Assembly (NCBI GenBank): GCA_937915865.1
Contig: CALGIG010000065.1
Location: 1-56,107, forward strand
Source of the DNA: an uncultured Prolixibacteraceae bacterium
GTDB lineage: Bacteria; Bacteroidota; Bacteroidia; Bacteroidales; Prolixibacteraceae
DNA length: 56,107 nucleotides
Direction: 5' to 3'
Position numbers and translations under genes: made by a program. The notes under the pieces are model-generated. The model did no database searches, was not told the DNA's origin, and saw only the letters and a list, made by a program, of their open reading frames with translations. Shown here piece by piece: positions 7,765 to 16,966 of this stretch. Every line of letters starts with the position of its first letter. Position 1 is the first letter of the stretch.

Positions 7765-8727
7765 ATGAAATACTTCTTCTCAACTTTTGCATTTCTGACC
7801 CTCGTGCTGTTTGCCCACTGCCAGAAAGAAAACGAAACACAGACCATTGCCCCGATGACCGTTAAGAATTATGAAGGCCATATTCATATTGGCTTTTGGG
7901 GTGACACTAAAAATATGCAGATTAGTTTCTACCCATGTGGAGTCAACCAATTGTTTGCCATTGCCAACGTGTGCTATTATTCGAGTTTGAACGACCATAA
8001 GCAGGAACGTTCATCCAACGAGTTCACCTCATGTACCGATTGGATTGGCCCTTATTATGTATGTAGCGCTTCATCGGTTAATGCAGGGTTACCGCAGAAA
8101 TTCACAGGAGGCTGGCACGGTTCCAATGGCGATGGTACCGGAAATCCAACTGCATCAACCAGCTCAACCCATTTTGTGGTGGATGGTAAAGAAAAAAACG
8201 GAAATTTTGATCAAAATTGCAGTCAGGTCGACCTGTATGTGACCAACCTGATTAACGGGTACGACTACTCAAAAACTAATGCAAACCTACTGAAAGAGTC
8301 GGTTCATTATACCATTAAACCAAGTCGCCAGATTGACATTGAAGTCAGGATAGAAGCTTTGGAAGATGTCGTTATTCAGCGTTATTACGGACTACAAAGC
8401 CAGAATTTCTCCATTTTTGATCAGGTCAGCTACATTGCAGGCCAGCAGGTAATCAATACAGCCCCCATCAAGGCCGATAGCAACTGTAAAACAAATGAAG
8501 GTGTAAATACCATTTTACTGACGGGAGGTGAAACAAAGCATCAGCTTAGGGTGGTGCTGAATGTTGCCGAAGGACTAGGTATACCGGGCAACCTGGGCGA
8601 CGGTAAGCCCAAAGCATTCTCGGCAAGCTACGGGAAATCGTATTTCAACCTGGTCAATGGGAAAGACCTGTCACTAAAAAAGGGAGAACAAGTATTCTGG
8701 AAAGGTTTTTATTTATGGGACGAATAA
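7765..8727 (+). CDS. Secreted lipoprotein of unknown function
   Basis: A 320-aa protein I do not recognise. The N-terminus has a signal peptide ending FAHCQKEN, an acceptable though atypical lipobox because His precedes the Cys. The mature part is rich in aromatic, Gly, Ser and Asn residues, with HIGFWGDTKN, several Cys (Cys64, Cys72, Cys90 and Cys99 by rough count) that may form disulphides, FTGGWHGSNGDGTGNPT, and a closing GEQVFWKGFYLWDE. It looks all-beta, perhaps a glycan-binding or lyase-like fold; that is a guess. It follows the MITE-like element, whose right arm also precedes nagA, so it may have its own promoter. Probably an accessory protein of the glycan cluster. Confidence 0.6.
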   Translation: MKYFFSTFAFLTLVLFAHCQKENETQTIAPMTVKNYEGHIHIGFWGDTKNMQISFYPCGVNQLFAIANVCYYSSLNDHKQERSSNEFTSCTDWIGPYYVCSASSVNAGLPQKFTGGWHGSNGDGTGNPTASTSSTHFVVDGKEKNGNFDQNCSQVDLYVTNLINGYDYSKTNANLLKESVHYTIKPSRQIDIEVRIEALEDVVIQRYYGLQSQNFSIFDQVSYIAGQQVINTAPIKADSNCKTNEGVNTILLTGGETKHQLRVVLNVAEGLGIPGNLGDGKPKAFSASYGKSYFNLVNGKDLSLKKGEQVFWKGFYLWDE

Positions 8728-8875
8728 AAGAAAACATTCAATTATTTCATATAAATTTTAGTCTATCGTCTCAAAATATGCGTATTACCATTTTCTTTCA
8801 ATCGAACAATCCAACGTATGGAATTGAGCTTGCGAATTGAAGCGAAGCGAAAATCCATGAAATGAAATCCGCGAA

Positions 8876-8933
8876 GTGAATAGCCATTTAAACATTTTCG
8901 GTTTATCCAGTCTAAGGCGAGATGGCTATTTCA
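8876..8933. terminator. Inverted repeat at the end of cheB
   Basis: GTGAATAGCCAT (8876-8887) pairs with ATGGCTATTTCA at 8922-8933, with one G-T pair and a 34-nt loop. The right arm covers the cheB stop codon. It may end minus-strand transcription of the sensory operon, but there is no good T-run. The stretch 8728-8875 between it and the lipoprotein contains purine-rich GCGAAGCGAA sequence and no gene. Confidence 0.35.
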
Positions 8934-9495
8934 TTGAATATGCCAATTCGTTTAATTTAAGTACAATTTCTTCCAGACTTAGCCGGCAATCGGGTTTAGC
9001 AAGTTTTAATGCTGCCCGCGGCATAGTAGTTGCAATTGCCGAGCAAGGATTTTGAACAATAGTTGTTCCTCCAAACTTTTTGATAGTCAACAAGCCATTA
9101 GCCCCATCCGAATTTGCTCCGGTGAGGATTACTCCGATTAACGATTTTGTATAAACCCATGCGGCTGATTCAAATAACACATCGATTGATGGTCTGGAGA
9201 AGTTTACCTTTTTTTCAATAGAAAGTGTAAAAGAAAAAGTATCGTTGATAAGCAGATGATAGTTTGGCGGAGCGAAATAAATAATTCCCGGTTCAATTGT
9301 CTCATTAATTTCTGCTTCTTTAACTGGTATATTACACCATTGGTTTAAGTAAGCGATAAAAGGATCGTTATTATGATCGCCAATATGAAGAACAACAATT
9401 ACCGGCAAAGGAAATCCTTGTTTAAAACCAGGAAGAATTACTTTTAAAGCTTCCAACCCACCATGAGAAGTTCCTATAACAATCGCTTTGTACAA
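8926..9495 (-). CDS. cheB: Stand-alone CheB-type protein-glutamate methylesterase
   Basis: CheB hydrolyses methyl-glutamate on chemoreceptor-like proteins. This 189-aa protein is only the catalytic domain, without the N-terminal receiver of enteric CheB. The triad is visible: Ser10 in GTSHGG, His37 in VVLHIGDH and Asp130 in TGANSDGANG. It sits 2 bp after cheR in the same direction as two hybrid kinases, a common Bacteroidota signalling module that need not concern motility; no chemoreceptor or flagellar gene is in the window. Without its own receiver, control may come from the receivers of the adjacent kinases (inference). Confidence 0.9.
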   Translation of the reverse strand: MYKAIVIGTSHGGLEALKVILPGFKQGFPLPVIVVLHIGDHNNDPFIAYLNQWCNIPVKEAEINETIEPGIIYFAPPNYHLLINDTFSFTLSIEKKVNFSRPSIDVLFESAAWVYTKSLIGVILTGANSDGANGLLTIKKFGGTTIVQNPCSAIATTMPRAALKLAKPDCRLSLEEIVLKLNELAYSMK

Positions 9496-9497
9496 TT

Positions 9498-10343
9498 TTA
9501 TATCAATTTCTTTTTATAAATACGTTGTTTCTCATCCAGAGTATCAAAATAGTTCTCCGATTGGGTGTATTTGATAGTCTCTTTCGAACCAAGACATAAT
9601 ATCCCTGAAGGAACAAGGCTTTCGTAAAACAGTTTAAGTACCTGGTTCTGCAAACTTTTCTCAAAATAAATCATGACATTTCTGCAAAGAATAAGGTTGA
9701 CATCAGCAAAAACACTATCAGTAACCAGATTGTGATCGGCAAATACTATTCTTTCGGAAAGTTCATTCTGAAATTTAACCGAACCATACATAGCCTGGTA
9801 GTAATCCGACAGGTTGTACTTACCTCCAGCCAACTCATAATTTCGGTTATATTGCTCAATATCAGCTTTCTTATATATACCTTCCCTGGCAATTTCCAAT
9901 ACTTTATTATTAAAATCAGTTGCATAAATCTGGCATCGGCCAAGAAGGCCTTCCTCTTTCAGAAGTATGGCTAAAGAATAAACTTCTTCCCCGGTAGAAC
10001 ATCCTGCGTGCCATATCTTAAAATAGGCATAAGTATTCAATTTAGGAATAACAATATTTCTCAATGATTTATAAAACTCGGGGTCGCGGTACATTTCAGT
10101 AACATTTATCGACAAGTCGTCAAGCAGTTCATAGAAAATTTCCCTGTTCCGAAGTATATTATGAAGTAATTCTGAAACTGTTTTGGTATGGTTGACGTTA
10201 AGCCAATGCAAAACTCTACGTTTAATATGAGCTTTACTATAGTTACGAAAATCGTAACCATATTTAAGAAATATGGCTTCGAGTAAAAGTTTGATTTCAA
10301 TGTTTAACAAGTCAGCATTCGACTCATTATATTCATTCGTCAT
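9498..10343 (-). CDS. cheR: CheR-type protein-glutamate methyltransferase
   Basis: CheR transfers a methyl group from S-adenosylmethionine to glutamates of receptor proteins. The 281-aa length is normal. The helical N-terminal domain contains YSKAHIKRRV; the SAM site is WHAGCSTGEEVYSLA with the acidic turn YATDFNN; the C-terminal part has NLILCRNVMIYF, typical of CheR. Its start overlaps the end of the upstream hybrid kinase by 11 bp, showing tight coupling. With cheB next to it, a methylation/demethylation pair is complete. The target is likely the large membrane kinase or a receptor elsewhere; that is inference. Confidence 0.92.
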   Translation of the reverse strand: MTNEYNESNADLLNIEIKLLLEAIFLKYGYDFRNYSKAHIKRRVLHWLNVNHTKTVSELLHNILRNREIFYELLDDLSINVTEMYRDPEFYKSLRNIVIPKLNTYAYFKIWHAGCSTGEEVYSLAILLKEEGLLGRCQIYATDFNNKVLEIAREGIYKKADIEQYNRNYELAGGKYNLSDYYQAMYGSVKFQNELSERIVFADHNLVTDSVFADVNLILCRNVMIYFEKSLQNQVLKLFYESLVPSGILCLGSKETIKYTQSENYFDTLDEKQRIYKKKLI

Positions 10344-11940
10344 AGAGAAGACGCTTTTTTTGTCGGTTAGCCAAGTCGATAATAATTTGCCGAAGTTCGC
10401 TTTCGGTAAAAGGTTTACTGAGGAAATTATCCATTCCGGCAGTGAAGCACATTTGTTTATCTTCAGCCATAGCGTTGGCAGTTAACGCAACCACATACAC
10501 AGGTGTACTTTTTTGCGTCTTTTGTTCGTATTCCCTTATTAATAAGGTTGCCTGTAACCCATCAATAATAGGCATTTGCATATCCATTAATATCAGATCG
10601 TAATCATTGGCTTTGTACTTTTCGAATGCTTCCTTACCATCTACAGCCAGATCACAGGTATAACCAAGTTGTTTCAACGTTAAGAAAGCGACTTTTTGAT
10701 TAATGTTATTGTCTTCGGCCAAAAGAATATTTAGTTTAGGAAGCACAATCTCATTATCCTCCATTTCTTTGAATGTTACTTCAGACTCTTTTAAAGGTAA
10801 CCGAAACCAAAAATTAGAACCTTGATTAAGCTCACTTTCAACTCCAATTTCCCCGTTCATCAGGCTAATAAGGTTTTTTGAAATGGCCAGTCCCAGGCCC
10901 GTACCTCCATATCTTCTGCTTATTGATGATTCTGTTTGCGAAAATTCTTTGAATAAATGGTGCTTCCCTTCCTCCGAAATCCCAATTCCTGTATCAGAAA
11001 CTTTAAAAAGAATTCTTACAGCCTGGTTGCTCCTGTCAACAAATTCGATATTTATTTTTACAGCTCCTTTAGGCGTAAATTTAATGGCATTATTTGCCAA
11101 ATTGAGTAAAACCTGGCTTATACGTAAAGGGTCTCCAATTAAAATCGGCGGTACATCATCTGCAATCGAATAACCAAAATCAATACCTTTTTCTTCTGCC
11201 TTGAATTTTAATAACTGATAGATATTACGAATGATTGTTTTCAGTTCAAAATCAATATTTTCGAACTGGATTTGTCCAGATTCTATTTTCGAAAAATCCA
11301 GAATGTCATTAATTATTTGTAACAGGTTTTCCCCTGAATAGGTTATTATATTTATTAATTCTTTCTGGTCATCGTTAAGCTCTGTTTTTTGGAGCAATTT
11401 TGATAAGCCTATTACCCCATTCAGCGGTGTACGAATCTCGTGCGACATATTGGCCAAAAACATCGATTTAGTTCGCGCAGCAACTTCTGCCTTTTCTTTT
11501 GCAATTTTAAGACTCAAATTTGCTTCCTCCATTTGAGAAAGCAGATCATCCAATTTTTTTCGCTGCAAAAAGAGATCAAGAAAAACCCTGACTTTGCCTT
11601 TTAAAATATCAGGTATAATTGGCTTTGGAATAAAATCAACAGCCCCTGTCTCAATTCCTTTGATAATATGCAAATCGCTTTGATGAATTGCTGAAACAAA
11701 AATTACCGGCAGATACTTTGTTTTTTTCCGCTGCCGCATCATTTCAAGAGTTTCATAACCATTCATGCCTGGCATCTGGACATCAAGAATTACAAGGGCG
11801 AATTCTTCCTTAAAACTTAACCGCAGCGCTTCTTCACCCGAAAAAGCTCTAATCATGTCGGCATCAAAATCTTCTAAAATAGCTTCAAGGCTTATAATAT
11901 TTTCTAAAAGGTCGTCAACTATAAGAATTTTAGGTCGCAT
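10333..11940 (-). CDS. Soluble hybrid histidine kinase (REC-HisKA-HATPase-REC)
   Basis: A 535-aa cytoplasmic signalling protein with no membrane segment. Residues 1-125 are a receiver (phospho-Asp53 in ILDVQMPG, Lys106 in FIPKP). A short coiled coil spans 125-160. The HisKA box is NMSHEIRTPLN with His167. The ATPase has the N-box NLANNAIKFTP, G1 DTGIGIS and G2 YGGTGLGLAIS. A second receiver (400-530) has Asp453 in LMDMQMP and Lys509. The N-terminal receiver means it is likely driven by another kinase, most simply the 1253-aa hybrid encoded 4 bp upstream. It overlaps cheR by 11 bp. No output DNA-binding domain is present. Confidence 0.93.
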   Translation of the reverse strand: MRPKILIVDDLLENIISLEAILEDFDADMIRAFSGEEALRLSFKEEFALVILDVQMPGMNGYETLEMMRQRKKTKYLPVIFVSAIHQSDLHIIKGIETGAVDFIPKPIIPDILKGKVRVFLDLFLQRKKLDDLLSQMEEANLSLKIAKEKAEVAARTKSMFLANMSHEIRTPLNGVIGLSKLLQKTELNDDQKELINIITYSGENLLQIINDILDFSKIESGQIQFENIDFELKTIIRNIYQLLKFKAEEKGIDFGYSIADDVPPILIGDPLRISQVLLNLANNAIKFTPKGAVKINIEFVDRSNQAVRILFKVSDTGIGISEEGKHHLFKEFSQTESSISRRYGGTGLGLAISKNLISLMNGEIGVESELNQGSNFWFRLPLKESEVTFKEMEDNEIVLPKLNILLAEDNNINQKVAFLTLKQLGYTCDLAVDGKEAFEKYKANDYDLILMDMQMPIIDGLQATLLIREYEQKTQKSTPVYVVALTANAMAEDKQMCFTAGMDNFLSKPFTESELRQIIIDLANRQKKRLLYDE

Positions 11941-11944
11941 AAAC

Positions 11945-14900
11945 TTATTTTTTGTATAACCAAATTTTCAACATCGCGAAAAGCTTTTCCTCATTAATTG
12001 GCTTCGATAAATAGTCGTTAGCACCATGTTTTAGTGCATTAAAGTGATCTTCTTTCATCGCTTTTGCTGTTAAGCAAATAATAGGAACATTTTTTATTTC
12101 AGGTGTTTTCCTAATCTTTTCCATCGCTTCGTAACCATTCATTACGGGCATCATAACATCCATCAGCACCAAATCTATATTCTGATTTTCAAGTAACATG
12201 TCGATAGCTACCTGTCCGTTCTCTGCTTCAAAAACTTCAATATCTTTTTCTTCAAGAATTTTGCCAAGAGCAAAAACATTCCTGATTTCATCGTCGACTA
12301 TGAGAATTTTTTTGCCATTAAACAAATTTTCATCTTCAACTAATTTTGATTTGGGCTTTGGTGTAATAATTGATTGAGAAACCTGGTGTAAAAACAATGA
12401 CACCTCATCCATCAATCGTTCATCCGATTTCAATCCTTTTAAAATAATGGTATCTGTATAAACATTTAAATTTTTAATGTCTTCTTTCGACATCTCTTTT
12501 CCTGTATAAATAATTACTTTAGGAATTGTAATTTGGTTGTTTTTAAGTTTTGCCAGTAATTCTTTCCCGGAATAATCGGGCAATCCCAAATCAAGAATAA
12601 TACAATCAAAAGTCTCGGCAGAAAGTATTTGATAAGCTTCTTCGGCTAAACTTACCTCCTCAATTTCAATGTTAAGTACTGAAAGTAAATCTTTAATAAT
12701 ATTTCGTGTCACAAGATCATCTTCAACAAGTAATAATCGTCTCGAATTACCAATTGTTTTTTTCTCAAGTGAATTTAAGGCGTCATTAAATGTTTCAGAA
12801 TTTAATGTGTTTAATTTCTCCTGATTGGTTGGTGTATCATATTCAATGGGGCTGATAATATGAACAGGTAACTTATTGGTTTCAGGATGGGCAATTAGTT
12901 TTTGATAGTCTGGATCATCGGTTTTTGCAAGTTCAACTGCAAGCATAATTGCAATTGGATGATGAGCCTGAGCCAATAAAATACCATCAGAAATTGCAGG
13001 TGCAACTAACACATTATAATGCTTAGCCTGAGCCTGTTGTGAAAACTTTTCAGCCTGAGTTTTATTTGGGTGAATGATTAGCACACATGCATCCTTTTCT
13101 CCATCAATCAAATCACGACCAATATCTACTGAAGGATTGGTATCAGAAACTAATGTTATTTCCTTTTGTGTAGGTTTAACTTCGATATTCGTAAGTATTG
13201 CCGCCTGGTCATCAGTTCGTTCTAAAGATTGAGCCAGCAATTCAGGCTTTAAAGGGAGATACACATAAAAAGAAGAACCTTTATTTACATAACTTTCGAG
13301 TTGAATTTCTCCACCGAGCATTTTAATTAATTCACGGGAAATGGAAAGCCCAAGCCCGGTACCGCCATATTTCCTTGAAATACTTCCATCGGCTTGCTGG
13401 AATGCTTCAAATATCAATTCCAGTTTTTCTGACGGAATACCTACACCAGTGTCTGAAACCCGTATACAACAAGTGTTTTGCGGAGTAAGATTTGTGTTAA
13501 AATGAACAAAACCCGGAGTTGGGACCATATCAACAGTAACATTGCCAATATTGGTAAATTTGAAAGCATTTGAAAGCAAATTTCGAAGAATTTGCATCAA
13601 CCTATAGCGGTCGGTTGTTAATATTTGGGGAAAATCATCGCTAACATTAACTTGGAAAGCAAGTTTCTTTTCTTCCGCTGTTGCGCTAAAATTCATTAAT
13701 ATTTCATCCTTAATGTCAGCAATTTGAACATCAGAAATATCAAGGCTCATTTTACCAGCTTCGATCTTCGACAGATCAAGCACTTCATTTATCAAATACA
13801 ATAAATCTGTACCACTTTTATGTATAATTTTAGCCGATTGAACCTGCTCCGGAGTTAAATTACCTTTTTTGTTCGTCGACAATAAATTAGACAGGATAAG
13901 TAAACTATTGAGTGGCGTACGTAATTCGTGCGACATATTGGCCAAAAATTCCGACTTATACTGGCTCGCAAGTTGCAACTCTTTGGCTTTTAGTTCAAGC
14001 TTTTCTTTGATGTCGGTTAACTCATTGTTTTTACGGCTAATATCGTCCTTTTGTATTTCGAGTTGACGGGTACGTTCTTCAAGTTCCTCGTTAGCTACCC
14101 TAAGTTCTTCCTGTTGTACTTGAAGGCGTTTCTCATTTTCGGTCAAAACTTTAGTATGTTCAACCAATTCTTCGTTGGCAACTCTAAGTTCTTCCTGTTG
14201 AACCTGAAGCTCGCTTGCCTGAACCTGGGTCTTCTGCAATAATTCGTTTGTTTTTAGCATATTAACCGCAGAATTGAGATTAATTGCCACAATGTTTGTC
14301 GCCTGATTGATAAACCGTAATTCAAGATCTGAATAACTTTTCAATGAACCAAGTTCCAAAACACCAATCAGCGAATCATTAAATACCAATGGAGAAACAA
14401 TAATCAACTTGGGAATGTACTCCCCGCTGGACGAATAGCTGATGTAATTTTTATCTGGCAGTTCGTTTAAAATAATGGTCCGTCTCTCTGAGGCCGCTTG
14501 ACCAATTATACCTTCGTTAAGCTTGAATTTATCATGAACTTTTTTAATGTCGATACCTATTGAATTAAGCCGGTTTAATAATTTAAATTCATTGTTGTAC
14601 AAATAAATACTTCCAATTTGCGCATGAAGGAACTGAGATAAAAATGAAAGTGTATGAATAGAAATATCAGATAACTCCTGATCGCCACGTAACTTTTCAT
14701 TCAAAAGGTTTATACCCGATTTAAACCATGAATCCTGCTCAGACATGTTATATGATTCTCTGAGCTTATCAACCATTGTGTTCAGGGCTATACTTAATTC
14801 GTCTTCATCTGACCGAGGGTTTATTGGGGTACTATAGTCGCCTTGCGCAACATTTTTAGTATATTCAATTACCTCTTTAAGTCCAATTTGTATTTCGCTA

Positions 14901-15706
14901 AATGATCGGGCCAGATTTCCAATTTCATTATCAGAATTAATCACTATTGGCGTATTCAGGTTACCTCTGGCTATAACTTTAAATTTATTAACCATTTCCT
15001 GAATCGGTACAACTATAGTTTGAGAAATCAAACTTGAAATCAAGGCTAAAAAGAGAATAATAAATATAACCAGCAAAATTATCCCGATATTTAACAGGTT
15101 ATTTGCAAACCCATTAAGCGAAGAAATTGCTTTCGAAAAATCAGTATAAAATTGCCGCATTTTAACCAAATCCTGATCGAGAATTTGTAAGTTGGTATCT
15201 GTAACTTGATATTCAAACATCTCTTTCTTTATTTTTTCACCCAGATTATATCCATCTTTTGTAATTATCATAGCTTCTTTCAGCTTATCCGAGTTCAAAA
15301 ACATAAAAAGTTTAAGCCTGCTGGCCATCAAGTACGCCATTTCGGTATCGTTATAATAGGCTTCTATATAATTTTTAAGAAAAATGTCGATATACTCTTT
15401 TTTCGGCCTCTTAAGCGATTGATCCATAATGGAAAACTGATAAGCCATTTGATTGGCTTTTGATATTCTATTAACTGCTGAATCTAAAAGGTTCTTGTCT
15501 TTTAATATTCTGTATTTGTAAAAATACTCGACACCTTCCTGTAAAATATTATTATGTATTCTCTCAGCATTAATCATTGTTCCTATGACTTTGCTGGTAT
15601 TAAAAAAATAGTTTGAAAAAACACCAAGGATGATTAAACAGATTATAGATATTAAACTAAGAACCCTTAATTTATTTCTAATATTTAAATTACTGAACTT
15701 CAGCAT
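11945..15706 (-). CDS. Large membrane hybrid sensor kinase with HAMP, GAF and three receiver-like domains
   Basis: A 1253-aa inner-membrane sensor. Order: TM1 about 15-35; extracytoplasmic helical sensor 36-202; TM2 about 203-228; HAMP-like linkers 230-320; GAF domain about 340-480; a coiled coil 495-580 carrying two copies of QVQQEELRVANEEL (about 501 and 530, 28-29 residues apart); HisKA with His593 in NMSHELRTPLN; ATPase with G1 DTGVGIP (752) and G2 GGTGLGLSIS (781). Three receiver-like domains follow: one at 873-960 with no phospho-Asp in the expected place, one with Asp1039 (ILDLGLPD) and one with Asp1173 (LMDVMMP). It is first in the minus-strand operon with the soluble hybrid, cheR and cheB. 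The signal is unknown. Confidence 0.93.
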   Translation of the reverse strand: MLKFSNLNIRNKLRVLSLISIICLIILGVFSNYFFNTSKVIGTMINAERIHNNILQEGVEYFYKYRILKDKNLLDSAVNRISKANQMAYQFSIMDQSLKRPKKEYIDIFLKNYIEAYYNDTEMAYLMASRLKLFMFLNSDKLKEAMIITKDGYNLGEKIKKEMFEYQVTDTNLQILDQDLVKMRQFYTDFSKAISSLNGFANNLLNIGIILLVIFIILFLALISSLISQTIVVPIQEMVNKFKVIARGNLNTPIVINSDNEIGNLARSFSEIQIGLKEVIEYTKNVAQGDYSTPINPRSDEDELSIALNTMVDKLRESYNMSEQDSWFKSGINLLNEKLRGDQELSDISIHTLSFLSQFLHAQIGSIYLYNNEFKLLNRLNSIGIDIKKVHDKFKLNEGIIGQAASERRTIILNELPDKNYISYSSSGEYIPKLIIVSPLVFNDSLIGVLELGSLKSYSDLELRFINQATNIVAINLNSAVNMLKTNELLQKTQVQASELQVQQEELRVANEELVEHTKVLTENEKRLQVQQEELRVANEELEERTRQLEIQKDDISRKNNELTDIKEKLELKAKELQLASQYKSEFLANMSHELRTPLNSLLILSNLLSTNKKGNLTPEQVQSAKIIHKSGTDLLYLINEVLDLSKIEAGKMSLDISDVQIADIKDEILMNFSATAEEKKLAFQVNVSDDFPQILTTDRYRLMQILRNLLSNAFKFTNIGNVTVDMVPTPGFVHFNTNLTPQNTCCIRVSDTGVGIPSEKLELIFEAFQQADGSISRKYGGTGLGLSISRELIKMLGGEIQLESYVNKGSSFYVYLPLKPELLAQSLERTDDQAAILTNIEVKPTQKEITLVSDTNPSVDIGRDLIDGEKDACVLIIHPNKTQAEKFSQQAQAKHYNVLVAPAISDGILLAQAHHPIAIMLAVELAKTDDPDYQKLIAHPETNKLPVHIISPIEYDTPTNQEKLNTLNSETFNDALNSLEKKTIGNSRRLLLVEDDLVTRNIIKDLLSVLNIEIEEVSLAEEAYQILSAETFDCIILDLGLPDYSGKELLAKLKNNQITIPKVIIYTGKEMSKEDIKNLNVYTDTIILKGLKSDERLMDEVSLFLHQVSQSIITPKPKSKLVEDENLFNGKKILIVDDEIRNVFALGKILEEKDIEVFEAENGQVAIDMLLENQNIDLVLMDVMMPVMNGYEAMEKIRKTPEIKNVPIICLTAKAMKEDHFNALKHGANDYLSKPINEEKLFAMLKIWLYKK

Positions 15707-16222
15707 AAAGAATTAAATTTCAATTGGAGATATAATTGTATAAAAATAGATATTTAAATCGAAACCTGATTATGTTTTAGACTTAATTCACTTGGCTAAA
15801 TGTTTTATTAAGATTTCTGTGCCCCGGAGAAATGTAGCTCAGCCAAATATTAATCCGCGGAGAAATAGCTTTGATTGTTGATATAACCAACACCATTTTG
15901 CTGGTCAATAAACAGCCAAATAATAAACCCAAAGACATGAAGAAAACTCAAAAATCTTACATATCCTATTCAAACTAATTGACTCCAAACACACCTAAAG
16001 TGTTACAAATTAACTTGAGCCAGACCTGATTTATCAAAGAGTTGCATTTATAGGATTATCAACATTCTTATTTCTGGTTAATTCAAAAAATAACCGTTAA
16101 TTTGAAAATGAATCAATAATGTTTTATTCCAAAGTTCGAAACGTTTGGCAATAACACTACAAAAACAAAAAATCGAAAAGTTTTTTCCCGGTATAATGCG
16201 AAACTATTTTATTTGAAAAACT
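15707..16222. other. Divergent intergenic region between hybrid kinase and LuxR-type regulator
   Basis: About 516 AT-rich bases with no convincing ORF on either strand. It must hold the promoters of the minus-strand sensory operon and of the plus-strand regulator, but I see no perfect TAnnTTTG with a spaced TTTG. A short repeat, CGGAGAAATGTAGCT (about 15825) and CGGAGAAATAGCT (15858), is present about 33 bp apart and could be a regulator site; this is weak. Confidence 0.5.
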
Positions 16223-16885
16223 ATGAGTAATTTATTAAAACGAATAGTTATAGCTGATACACAGTTTCTTGTAGTTGAAACTTTAAAAACTATCCTGAAT
16301 GAGGATGAACGATTCTCGGTTGTTGGTATAGTTGGATCGAAACATGAACTGATGAAGATACTGGAACATGAAATTTGCAACTTGCTTATTACTGATCCCG
16401 TTTTATTCGATTTTAATGGTATTGACGACCTGAAAAATATCAGAAGTAATTTTCCTGGCTTGTCAATTTTAATCTTAACAAGTTTGGTTGGGAAAGCTGA
16501 ATTTAATGAACTGTCGAGGCTTGGAATCAAAAACATTATTTATAAAACTGCCGATAGAAACGAAGTAGTTTCAGCTGTTGATGCGGCATTAAAAGGCAAA
16601 AAATTCTTTTCAGAAGAGGTACTTGACCTAATTATTGAAATGAACGAAAGTAAAGCCATTACAGAAGAACCAACCCACTTAACAGCATCGGAAATAGAAA
16701 TTGTTCGCCTGATTTCGGGTGGGTTAACCACCAAGGAAATTGCCAATCAAAAGAATATCAGTTTTCATACGGTAAATACTCATCGAAAAAATATATTCAG
16801 AAAGATGAGAATTAACAACACCTCTGAACTGATAATTCAAGCCATAAAAGCCGGGTGGATCGACAATATAGAGTATTACATTTGA
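16223..16885 (+). CDS. LuxR/NarL-family response regulator
   Basis: A 220-aa two-domain DNA-binding regulator. The receiver (1-125) has Asp58 in LLITDPVLFDF as the phospho-acceptor candidate and Lys108 in IIYKTADR, but its first acidic patch reads VIADTQ, one acid short of the usual pair. The C-terminal LuxR HTH (about 155-215) reads LTASEIEIVRLISGG, TTKEIA and FHTVNTHRKNIFRKM. It is divergent from the hybrid-kinase operon, so it is a plausible output protein for those kinases, since none of them has a DNA-binding domain (inference). A symporter gene follows after 81 bp and may be a target or co-transcribed. Confidence 0.9.
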   Translation: MSNLLKRIVIADTQFLVVETLKTILNEDERFSVVGIVGSKHELMKILEHEICNLLITDPVLFDFNGIDDLKNIRSNFPGLSILILTSLVGKAEFNELSRLGIKNIIYKTADRNEVVSAVDAALKGKKFFSEEVLDLIIEMNESKAITEEPTHLTASEIEIVRLISGGLTTKEIANQKNISFHTVNTHRKNIFRKMRINNTSELIIQAIKAGWIDNIEYYI

Positions 16886-16966
16886 TTGAGTAAAACAACA
16901 TTGTTAGAATAACACCGAATATCCATACTTTAACGGCTCAAACAACAAAACATATAAGACTACCGA

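Noticed and set aside
14040..14240. Repeated DNA coding QVQQEELRVANEEL in the large kinase as a possible CRISPR-like or mobile repeat
   Set aside because: Only two copies, in frame, within a coiled coil; such heptad repeats are common in hybrid kinases.
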